A stretch of 64,000 nucleotides of DNA from Burkholderiales bacterium (lineage in GTDB: Bacteria; Pseudomonadota; Gammaproteobacteria; Burkholderiales; Casimicrobiaceae): NCBI GenBank assembly GCA_020853025.1, contig JADYZP010000049.1, positions 24,093 through 88,092 on the forward strand, given 5' to 3'. Of this stretch, positions 11,901 through 19,067 are shown piece after piece (positions within the stretch are counted from its first letter, which is position 1; every line of letters begins with the position of its first letter). A model generated the notes under the pieces. The model was not told the origin of the DNA, did no database searches, and saw only the letters and a program-made list of their open reading frames with translations. The position numbers and the translations under genes were made by a program.

Positions 11901-14810
11901 GGCGGTTTCTACGCCTACGAGCACGGTTCCGACACGACGCGCGCCGGCGAGCTGTGCAGCGGCAGCACCGACGCGCTGGGGTTGCTGATCTGCGAAGTGC
12001 CCGCGCCGGCGGCCGGCAATCTCATCCTGCGCGCTCGCGCCGAGGATGCCGATGGGCGCAGCGCCGTCACGCATGCCGAAACCTGGGTCACGACGGAGGA
12101 CGACGCGTGGCTGGCGGCGTCGGACAACGACCGCGTCGACCTGCTGCCGGAAAAGAAGCGCTACGAGCCGGGCCAGGTCGCGCGCTTGCAGTTGCGCACG
12201 CCGTTTCGGGAATCGACGGTGCTGGTCACCGTCGAGCGCGAAGGCGTGCTCGACGCCTTCGTGACCACGGTGCGCCGTGGCGAGCCGGTGCTCGAGGTGC
12301 CGATCAAGGGCGCTTACGCGCCGAATGTGTTCGTCTCCGCGTTTCTGGTGCGTGGGCGCGTCGGCGACGTCGCACCGACGGCGATGATCGATCTCGGCCG
12401 GCCGTCGTTCAAGATGGGCCTGGCCGAGGTGCGTGTCGGCTGGGCGGCGCACGAACTCGCGGTCAAGGTCTCTCCGGCGCGCGAGGTCTACAAGGTGCGT
12501 GATCGGGCGAGCGCTGCGATCGCCGTGCGGCAACCGGACGGCAGCGCGCCGCCGAAGGGCAGTGAAATCGCGTTGGCGGTCGTCGACGAGGGCCTGCTCG
12601 AGCTACTCCCCAACACGTCGTGGAAACTGCTCGACGCGATGATGGCGCGGCGCGGCGACGAGGTGGAGACCGCCACCGCGCAGATGCAGGTGATCGGCAA
12701 GCGGCACTTCGGCCGCAAGGCGGTCGCACCGGGTGGCGGCGGCGGCCGCGCGGCATCGCGCGAGCTCTTCGACACGCTGCTCATGTGGCGCGCACGGGTG
12801 CCGCTCGACGAGGCTGGCAACGCGACGGTGGAGATCCCGCTCAACGATTCACTGACCGGCTTTCGTATCGTCGCGGTCGCCTCCTCCGGCGTGGGACTCT
12901 TCGGCACCGGTGAGGCGTCTATCCGCTCGACGCAGGACCTGATGCTGTTGTCCGGCCTGCCGCCGGTGGTGCGCGAGGGCGACCGCTTTCGCGCGACCTT
13001 CACCGTGCGCAACGCAGGGCAACGGCCGCTCGAGGTCGCGCTCGTCGCGCGGACGAGCGCGGATGCGGCGGGTGCTGCCGCCGTCGCGCTGGAGCCGCGC
13101 GGCGTCGCGCTGGCGCCCGGCGCCGCGCAGGAAGTGAGCTGGGAGACGAGCGTGCCGGCCAACGCGGACGCACTCGCCTGGCAGGTCGATGCGACCGAGC
13201 ACACGAGCGAAGGCGCGCGCGTGCGCGACGCGCTGAAAGTCGTGCAGCGGGTGCTGCCGGCGGTTCCCGACCGGACGTATCAGGAGACGATCCTGCAGCT
13301 GCGCGAACCGCAGGAGTTAGCCGTGGCGCGCCCCGAAGGCGCAATCGCCGGGCGCGGAGGGCTCGGCGTGCAGGTGCAGGCGAAGCTCGCCGCGGAGTTG
13401 CCGGGAGTACGCGACTATTTCGAACATTATCCGTTCAGCTGCTTCGAGCAGCGCGCGTCCGTCGCCATCGGATTGCGCGATCCGGCGCGCTGGAGCGCGC
13501 TGATGCGTGCGCTGCCCGAACATCTAGACCGCGACGGGATGGTCAAGTTCTGGCCGCCGCTGCGCGAGGGCGAGGACGCGCTCTCCGCGTACCTGCTGTC
13601 GGTGGCGGCGGAAGCCGGCCTGGCGATTCCCGAGCGCGAGCGCGACCGCATCGAGAAGGCGCTGATCGGCTTCGTCGAAGGGCGCATCGTCCGCGCTTCG
13701 GCGCTGCCGACGGCGGACCTGTCGATTCGCAAGATCGCCGCATTGGAGGCGCTGTCGCGGCGTGCAGAACCGTTGCAGCCGAAGTGGCTCGACAGCATCG
13801 CCATCGAGCCCGATCTCTGGCCGACCTCGGCGGTGATCGACTGGTACCTGATCCTGAAGCGCCAGCCGAAGCTGCCGCGGCGCGACGAACGGATTGGCGC
13901 GGCCGAGCAGATCTTGCGCACGCGGCTCGACTTCCAGGGCACGACGATGCGCTTCTCGACGGAAAAGTCCGATGCGCTGTGGTGGCTCATGGTTTCCGCC
14001 GATGCCAACGCCAACAAGCTCTTGCTGGCGATGAACGACGTGCCGGCGTGGCAGCGGGACATGCCGCTGCTTGCACGCGGTGCGCTCGGCCGCATGCAGC
14101 ATGGCCGCTGGAACACGACGGTCGCCAACGCCTGGGGCACGCTGGCACTCGCCAAATTCTCCGCACGCTTCGAAACCACACCGGTGACCGGGACTACCGT
14201 CGCGACGCTGGCCGGCGACTCCTTCGTCCACGCGTGGAAGGGCGACGAGGGCGCCCGGAGCTTCGCCAAGAGACTCGCCTGGCCCGAGGGGCGTGAAGAC
14301 GTCGTCGTCAAGCACGAGGGACGCGGAACGCCGTGGGTGACGCTGTCGAGCGTCGCGGCGGTTCCGCTGACGCAACCCGTGTCGAGCGGCTATCGCGTCA
14401 CGCGAACAGTGACGCCGGTCCGGCAGCAAAGCAACGACCATTGGCGGCGCGGTGACGTCGCCCGCGTGCGGCTCGAAGTCGAAGCGCAATCCGACATGGC
14501 GTGGGTCGTCGTCGACGATCCGCTGCCTGCGGGGAGCACGGCGCTCGGGCGCGGCCTGGGCGGCGAGTCCACGCTCGTCACGCAAGGCGAGCGCCGGCAG
14601 GGCACCGTCTGGCCGGCCTTCGAGGAGCGCACGGCCACCGCGTTTCGTGCCTACTATCGCTACGTGCCGAAGGGACGCTTCGTCGTCGAATACACGCTGC
14701 GGCTCGACAACCCGGGTACGTTCAACATGCCCGCTACGCGCGTCGAGTCGATGTACGCGCCGGAAATGTTCGGCGAATTGCCCAACGCCGTCTGGACGGT
14801 GTCGCCGTGA
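8904..14810 (+). CDS. Bacterial alpha-2-macroglobulin (YfhM-like protease trap) with thioester
   Basis: A 1968-residue secreted protein of the bacterial alpha-2-macroglobulin family, thought to trap foreign proteases in the periplasm and to work with PbpC. A Sec signal peptide is seen (basic FARR, hydrophobic core, cleavage near LHA-QP at about residue 28); unlike E. coli YfhM there is no lipobox cysteine. The thioester motif CFEQ is intact (Cys1513 to Gln1516) within the alpha-helical TED region, and MG-type beta domains fill the rest. The ATG at 8904 follows GGGGAA at a good distance; an ATG 24 codons upstream would spoil the signal peptide. Its stop overlaps the pbpC start (GTGA), as expected for the yfhM-pbpC pair. 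Confidence 0.93.
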   Translation: MPSSWLVFARRVLSALPVLAAATALHAQPVEIFVPQGETKGIRQATARFAQPMVALGDPRGADPFTVDCAEKGTGRWADSRNWVYDFGRDLPAGLRCSFTLKRGLTDVAGTALPAGQRFEFSTGGPAIVQSLPYEGSRIDENQVFILGLDAPVKPETVTANVHCIAAGVNEEIGVRLVTGAERRTILDHRKSFAASYLRLLFVDSGDGRSRGLLFRLPVTGSDAERFARLRDAPDSPLLTVACARTLPAGAEVKLVWGRGIAATTGVATAAAQALAFRVRPAFRATFSCERVNKDAQCIPILPLTLSFTAPIARVQAAKVRLVDAAGKVYPARLPQPADANGVDSLSFGPGLPEKQRFRIDIPEPLTDDAGRPLANARSFPLQIRTDENPPLAKFAADFGILERVLPGGEKPLLPVTVRNVERVLPGQLASVADSGAKPKAVATGEAPIPGQVLRVARGEEMQIVGWLRRLAVANRIEREYDDRTQQWSVKRNGYASSVFRSGDLRRKIAVPKPLGARAFEVVGIPLPEAGFHVVELASPKLGAALLGEPRPFYVRAAALVTNLGVHFKLGRESSLVWVTRLNDATPVPDAAIAVRDCNGRTYWEGRSDAAGIARVDRELPDRDTLPSCGVEESQKEFFVTARSGDDMAYAFSNWGEGISPWRFNVPTGSWQGPWLAHAVLDRSLLRAGETVSMKLFVRQTTGGGFALPPRTALGDTLLIRHLGSDREYTVPVRWNGASNAASGDAAFEIPKDAYAGTYQISVRDTLASHGSDAQERQAGSFRVEAFRVPLLRARMQAVGVPLVNPASVNLDLQVSYLAGGGAAGLPATLRTQVERRSVSFTDYDDFIFAGGDVREGRDEQGDATARFDNFVFADPDIDEGDTAAPRPQRGSVLPLTLDAAGGARATIGDLEASAQARTLVAELEYRDPNGETLTSATRVALWPAWIVLGIKPDSWVGSRDRLRFSVVALDLAGRPVAGVKLRTDAFRRETYSHRRRLIGGFYAYEHGSDTTRAGELCSGSTDALGLLICEVPAPAAGNLILRARAEDADGRSAVTHAETWVTTEDDAWLAASDNDRVDLLPEKKRYEPGQVARLQLRTPFRESTVLVTVEREGVLDAFVTTVRRGEPVLEVPIKGAYAPNVFVSAFLVRGRVGDVAPTAMIDLGRPSFKMGLAEVRVGWAAHELAVKVSPAREVYKVRDRASAAIAVRQPDGSAPPKGSEIALAVVDEGLLELLPNTSWKLLDAMMARRGDEVETATAQMQVIGKRHFGRKAVAPGGGGGRAASRELFDTLLMWRARVPLDEAGNATVEIPLNDSLTGFRIVAVASSGVGLFGTGEASIRSTQDLMLLSGLPPVVREGDRFRATFTVRNAGQRPLEVALVARTSADAAGAAAVALEPRGVALAPGAAQEVSWETSVPANADALAWQVDATEHTSEGARVRDALKVVQRVLPAVPDRTYQETILQLREPQELAVARPEGAIAGRGGLGVQVQAKLAAELPGVRDYFEHYPFSCFEQRASVAIGLRDPARWSALMRALPEHLDRDGMVKFWPPLREGEDALSAYLLSVAAEAGLAIPERERDRIEKALIGFVEGRIVRASALPTADLSIRKIAALEALSRRAEPLQPKWLDSIAIEPDLWPTSAVIDWYLILKRQPKLPRRDERIGAAEQILRTRLDFQGTTMRFSTEKSDALWWLMVSADANANKLLLAMNDVPAWQRDMPLLARGALGRMQHGRWNTTVANAWGTLALAKFSARFETTPVTGTTVATLAGDSFVHAWKGDEGARSFAKRLAWPEGREDVVVKHEGRGTPWVTLSSVAAVPLTQPVSSGYRVTRTVTPVRQQSNDHWRRGDVARVRLEVEAQSDMAWVVVDDPLPAGSTALGRGLGGESTLVTQGERRQGTVWPAFEERTATAFRAYYRYVPKGRFVVEYTLRLDNPGTFNMPATRVESMYAPEMFGELPNAVWTVSP

Positions 14811-17002
14811 CCGAGCGCCGCAGGCGCACGTCGCTGCGCGCCGCCGCGCTGTTCGCTGCGTTCTTCGCCACGCTCATGGCAGGTACTTGCGTTGCCGCTG
14901 CGCCGCCGCCGTCGTTTGCCGAAGTGAAGCGGGACTACGTCGCTTCCGACGCGCTGCTGCTCGACCGCATGGGATCGCCGCTCGCGTCGCTGCGCGTCGA
15001 TACGACGATCCGCCGACTCGAATGGGTAACGCTTGGCGAAGTCTCGCCGGCGATGAGCGCCGCGCTGATCGCGGCCGAGGACCAGCACTTCTACGAGCAC
15101 GAAGGCGTGGATTGGACGGGGCTCGCGGTTGCCGCCTGGGACAGTTTATGGCGCTATGCGGACGCCCGCCGACCGCGCGGCGGGTCGACGTTGACGATGC
15201 AATTGGCCAGCCTTGTCGACCCCGCGCTGCGTCCGCAGGCGAGCGAGCCGCGTACGCTGGCGCAGAAGTGGGCGCAGATCGAAGCGGCGCGCGCGCTCGA
15301 ACGCGGCTGGACGAAGGAGGAGATCCTGGAAGCCTATCTCAACCTGTCGTCGTATCGCGGCGAGTTGGCCGGCCTACGCGCTGCCGCAGGCGCACTTTTC
15401 GGCAAGGCGCCTTCGGGACTCGACGCGCGCGAGTCGGCGATCCTGGTCGCGCTGCTGCGCGCCCCGGCCGCGCGCTCGGCGCTCGTGACGCAGCGTGCCT
15501 GTGCGGTCGCCGCGGTCGCGAGTCCGGAAGTCGCCTGCGAGGCGATACGCGCACTGGCGTCGGTGTCGCTGGCAGGTGCCCGACTGCCGGCGTCGCGCGA
15601 TATCGGCAACGCAGCGGCACCGCACCTCGCTGCGCGCCTGCTCGACACGCCGGGCGAAAGACTGACGACGACGCTCGACGGCGATGTGCAGGCCTTCGCG
15701 GTGGCCACACTGCGCGCGCACCTGACCGAACTCGCGGCACGCAACGTCGAGGACGGCGCGATCGTCGTACTCGACAACGCGAGCGGCGATGTCGTAGCCT
15801 ACGTCGGCAGCAGCGGCGAGCTTTCGCGCGCAGCGCAGGTCGACGGCGTCGTCGCGCCGCGGCAGGCGGGCTCGACGCTGAAACCCTTCCTCTACGCGCT
15901 GGCGCTCGACGACCGCCTGCTGACCGCCGCATCGCTGGTCGACGACAGCCCGCTCGCCATTGCCACCGCGCGCGGCGTCTACGCGCCGCAGAACTACGAC
16001 CGCGACTTTCGCGGCAGCGTCAGCCTGCGCACCGCACTGGCGAGTTCGCTCAATGTGCCTGCGGTGCGCACGCTCGACGTCGTCGGGCCCGACCGCTTTC
16101 GCGAGGCGCTCGCGAGCCTCGGCTTCGCAACGCTGACCGAATCAGCCGACCACTACGGTGCGGCGCTGGCGTTGGGTGGCGCCGAGGTCACGCTGCTCGC
16201 GCTGACCAACGCGTATCGCACGCTCGCCAACGGCGGCATCCATGCTCCGCCGCGTATGCGCGACCAGCGTGCGCAGGTGCCGGCACGGCGTCTCTTCGGC
16301 GCGCAGGCGAGCTTCATCATCGCCGACATCCTCGCCGACCGTAGCGCGCGCGCCGCCACCTTCGGACTCGACAACCCGCTGGCGACCCGCGTCTGGAGCG
16401 CGGTCAAGACCGGAACCTCGAAGGACATGCGCGACAACTGGTGCGTCGGTTTCACGTCGCGCTACACGGTGGGCGTATGGGTCGGCAATTTCTCCGGCGC
16501 GCCGATGCACGACGTGTCGGGCGTCACCGGCGCGGCGCCGGTCTGGCGCGACATCGTGCATTACCTGCATCGAGCGCAGCGTTCGCAGCCACCGGCGCCA
16601 CCCGCTGGCGTTGTCGCCAGAACCGTCAGCTTCGCGCCGGCGGTGGAGCGTGCGCGCCGCGAATGGTTCCTGCCCGGGACCGATGCGGCGACGATGCGCG
16701 GCAGCGCACGCCGCGCAAGTGGCGACACCGACAGGCTGACACCGCGCATCCGGTATCCGGCGCCCGACACCGTCATCGCGCTCGACCCCGACATCCCCGC
16801 CGCGCACCAGCGCGTCGCCTTCGTGGCGGCGCCGGCCCGCGCCGACCTGCGCTGGCAGGTCGACGGCGTCGAACTCGATGAGTATGGTGCGCGCGTGCTG
16901 TGGCCGCCCACGTCGGGAAAGCACCAACTCGTGTTGCGCGACGCGCGGGGCGAGGCGCTTGCACAGGTCGGCTTCGAAGTTCGCGGGTGGCACGCACGAT
17001 GA
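14807..17002 (+). CDS. pbpC: Penicillin-binding protein 1C
   Basis: A bifunctional class A peptidoglycan synthase of 731 residues. It has an N-terminal signal/anchor, a glycosyltransferase-51 domain (AAEDQHFYEHEGVDW, GGSTLTMQLASL), and a transpeptidase domain with SxxK as STLK (Ser356-Lys359), SxN as SSLN, and KTGTS. A C-terminal extension after about residue 620 matches the position of the PbpC-specific C-terminal domain. The start is GTG at 14807, overlapping the A2M stop; no ATG lies near. Its stop overlaps the next gene's ATG (ATGA at 16999-17002), which suggests one transcript with coupled translation. Confidence 0.94.
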   Translation: MTERRRRTSLRAAALFAAFFATLMAGTCVAAAPPPSFAEVKRDYVASDALLLDRMGSPLASLRVDTTIRRLEWVTLGEVSPAMSAALIAAEDQHFYEHEGVDWTGLAVAAWDSLWRYADARRPRGGSTLTMQLASLVDPALRPQASEPRTLAQKWAQIEAARALERGWTKEEILEAYLNLSSYRGELAGLRAAAGALFGKAPSGLDARESAILVALLRAPAARSALVTQRACAVAAVASPEVACEAIRALASVSLAGARLPASRDIGNAAAPHLAARLLDTPGERLTTTLDGDVQAFAVATLRAHLTELAARNVEDGAIVVLDNASGDVVAYVGSSGELSRAAQVDGVVAPRQAGSTLKPFLYALALDDRLLTAASLVDDSPLAIATARGVYAPQNYDRDFRGSVSLRTALASSLNVPAVRTLDVVGPDRFREALASLGFATLTESADHYGAALALGGAEVTLLALTNAYRTLANGGIHAPPRMRDQRAQVPARRLFGAQASFIIADILADRSARAATFGLDNPLATRVWSAVKTGTSKDMRDNWCVGFTSRYTVGVWVGNFSGAPMHDVSGVTGAAPVWRDIVHYLHRAQRSQPPAPPAGVVARTVSFAPAVERARREWFLPGTDAATMRGSARRASGDTDRLTPRIRYPAPDTVIALDPDIPAAHQRVAFVAAPARADLRWQVDGVELDEYGARVLWPPTSGKHQLVLRDARGEALAQVGFEVRGWHAR

Positions 17003-18921
17003 ATCTGTCCACGTTCGCCCATTTGTTGCTCGCCGTCGCCGCGCTCGCCGCCGCCGCGCCGTCTGCCGCGCTGGTCGCGGACGCCCGCGATGCTGCGGCC
17101 GCGTACGCGCCGAAGTTGATCGTAAAATTCAAGCCCGGCGCTGCCGGAACTCCGGCCGAGCGTGTGGCGAGGCTGGCCGCCGACACTGGAATCACCCTCG
17201 TTCAGCGGCGGATGATGGCCATTGGTGCGCAAGTGCTCACTTCGCCTGAAGTCAAATCCCAGCAGGATGCGGAAGCTATTGCTGGCCGCCTGGCCGCACA
17301 TCCAGACGTGGCGTACGCCGAGCGCTCGCATCGCGTGCGCGCGCAGCGCGTACCCGACGATCCTCTGTTCGCCAACCAGCTTTATCTGGCGGCCGGGGCG
17401 GCGACCATCGATGCTCCGGGCGCCTGGGACGAAACGGTGGGCTCGGCGTCGATCGTCGTCGCGGTGCTCGACACCGGCTCGACCGCGCACGCCGACCTCG
17501 CCGGCAGGTTGCTCGCCGGCTACGATTTTGTCTCCAGCGCAGCGTTGAGCAACGACGGCGGCAGCGCCGACGCAGCCGGCAGCTACCGTGACGCCGATGC
17601 GTCGGATCCGGGCGACTGGGTCAGCGCGGCGGACATCGCCGCCAACATGATCTTCTCGGACAACGACTGCACGGTCCGCGACAGTTCGTGGCATGGCATG
17701 TCGGTGATGGGGGTGATCGCCGCCGCGACCGACAACGGCCGCTATCTGGCCGGGGTCGACTGGCGCGCGCGAATCCTGCCGTTGCGTGTACTGGGCAAAT
17801 GCTACGGAGACGATCCGGATGTCGCCGACGCGATCGCGTGGGCGGCGGGGCTCCCGGTGCCAGGCGTGCCGATCAACGCGACACCCGCACAGGTGATCAA
17901 CCTGAGCCTAGGCGATCCGGGGCCTTGTCCGCAGTTCATGCAGGACGCGATAGCGGCGGCGCTGGCGAACGGGATCACGCGCGCGATCGTGGCCGCCGGC
18001 GGCAATGCGAACAGCAGCGAGGCGTTTTTTCCCGCGGTCTGCGACGGCGTCATTGCGGTCGCCGCATCGACGCTTGCCGGCAGCCGCGCCGGCTATTCGA
18101 ATTTCGGTGCACGTATCGACATCGCGGCGCCCGGAGGCAACGGCAGCGGTGCCAGCGCGAATAACATCCTGTCGCTCACCGACGTGGGCGCAACCGGACC
18201 CGTGGCAGACGGTGTTCGCGCCCGATCCGGCACCAGCTTCGCGGCACCACTGGTCAGCGGTGTCTTGTCGCTGATGCTGTCGGTGGCACCCGGCCTATCC
18301 GCCGCCGACCTGCGCCAGCTATTGGTCGCGAGCGCGAAGCCGTTTCCCATGGGCTCGACGTGTACAACGGCGATCTGCGGCGCCGGGCTGCTCGACGCGC
18401 CGGGTGCCGTCATTCGCGCCAAGGCGGCCGCGGGCGCCGCGGTTTCGGTGACGCTGGTCGAGTTCTACCACGAGATGCTCGACCACTACTTCATTACCTG
18501 GGTCACCTCGGAGATCGATGCACTCGACACCGCGACGACGAGCAAGGGCTGGGCGCGCACCGGCAGGACGTGGAAGGCGCTGCGCAACGGCGTCGCGGGC
18601 ACCACGGGCCTGTGCCGGATCTACATCCCGCCGGACCAGGGTGACGGCCACTATTACGGCCGCGATACCGGCGAATGCCACGTCACGATGGCCACGCATC
18701 CGGACTTTGTCGTCGAGGGTTCGGCGTTCTTCTATCTCTATACGGCCGACGCGGGCCGCTGCCCGCACGGCACGCGGCCCGTGTATCGCGTGTATTCCAA
18801 CCGGGCGGATGCCAACCACCGTTACACGACCGACCGCGCCGTGCGCGATCAGATGGTCGCGAAGCGTTGGCTTGCCGAGGGCGACGGTGACGATGTCGTC
18901 GTCGCCTGCGCGCCGGAATGA
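16999..18921 (+). CDS. Secreted subtilisin-like (S8) serine protease with C-terminal DUF5648-like domain
   Basis: A 640-residue exported protease. A signal peptide (about residues 1-25, ending near ALVADA) is followed by an inhibitor-like propeptide (KLIVKFKPGA to about residue 110) and the S8 catalytic domain with Asp158 in AVLDTGS, His232 in SSWHGMS and Ser413 in SGTSFAAP. From about residue 487 to the end a separate module begins VEFYHEMLDHYF and contains GWARTG and RADANHRYTTDRA, the pattern of the DUF5648 family. The same module opens the protein at 37166-39553. The gene overlaps pbpC by 4 bp; such a protease is not a usual member of the A2M-PbpC pair. Substrate unknown. Confidence 0.9.
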   Translation: MNLSTFAHLLLAVAALAAAAPSAALVADARDAAAAYAPKLIVKFKPGAAGTPAERVARLAADTGITLVQRRMMAIGAQVLTSPEVKSQQDAEAIAGRLAAHPDVAYAERSHRVRAQRVPDDPLFANQLYLAAGAATIDAPGAWDETVGSASIVVAVLDTGSTAHADLAGRLLAGYDFVSSAALSNDGGSADAAGSYRDADASDPGDWVSAADIAANMIFSDNDCTVRDSSWHGMSVMGVIAAATDNGRYLAGVDWRARILPLRVLGKCYGDDPDVADAIAWAAGLPVPGVPINATPAQVINLSLGDPGPCPQFMQDAIAAALANGITRAIVAAGGNANSSEAFFPAVCDGVIAVAASTLAGSRAGYSNFGARIDIAAPGGNGSGASANNILSLTDVGATGPVADGVRARSGTSFAAPLVSGVLSLMLSVAPGLSAADLRQLLVASAKPFPMGSTCTTAICGAGLLDAPGAVIRAKAAAGAAVSVTLVEFYHEMLDHYFITWVTSEIDALDTATTSKGWARTGRTWKALRNGVAGTTGLCRIYIPPDQGDGHYYGRDTGECHVTMATHPDFVVEGSAFFYLYTADAGRCPHGTRPVYRVYSNRADANHRYTTDRAVRDQMVAKRWLAEGDGDDVVVACAPE

Positions 18922-18977
18922 TGCGAGCAACCTGCTGCGCGTTGCGAAAATGAGCGACGGCTTCACCACAACGCTCT

Positions 18978-19005
18978 CGTCATCTGCGCGAAAGCGGGGA
19001 TGACG
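18978..19005. repeat. Short inverted repeat between convergent genes
   Basis: CGTCATC (18978-18984) and GATGACG (18999-19005) form a perfect 7-bp outer stem around an inner CGC/GCG pairing. The sequence resembles the dispersed GTCATCCCCGC...GCGGGGATGAC-type elements common in many proteobacterial genomes. It lies in the 146-bp gap between the protease gene and topB, which converge, so it may act as a two-way terminator. There is no T run. Confidence 0.5.
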
Positions 19006-19067
19006 GCTGCTGGGCTCAGGATGATCTCGGGGGCTCGGTACGCCGCCGCCCGTCGCACCGCGCGTCT

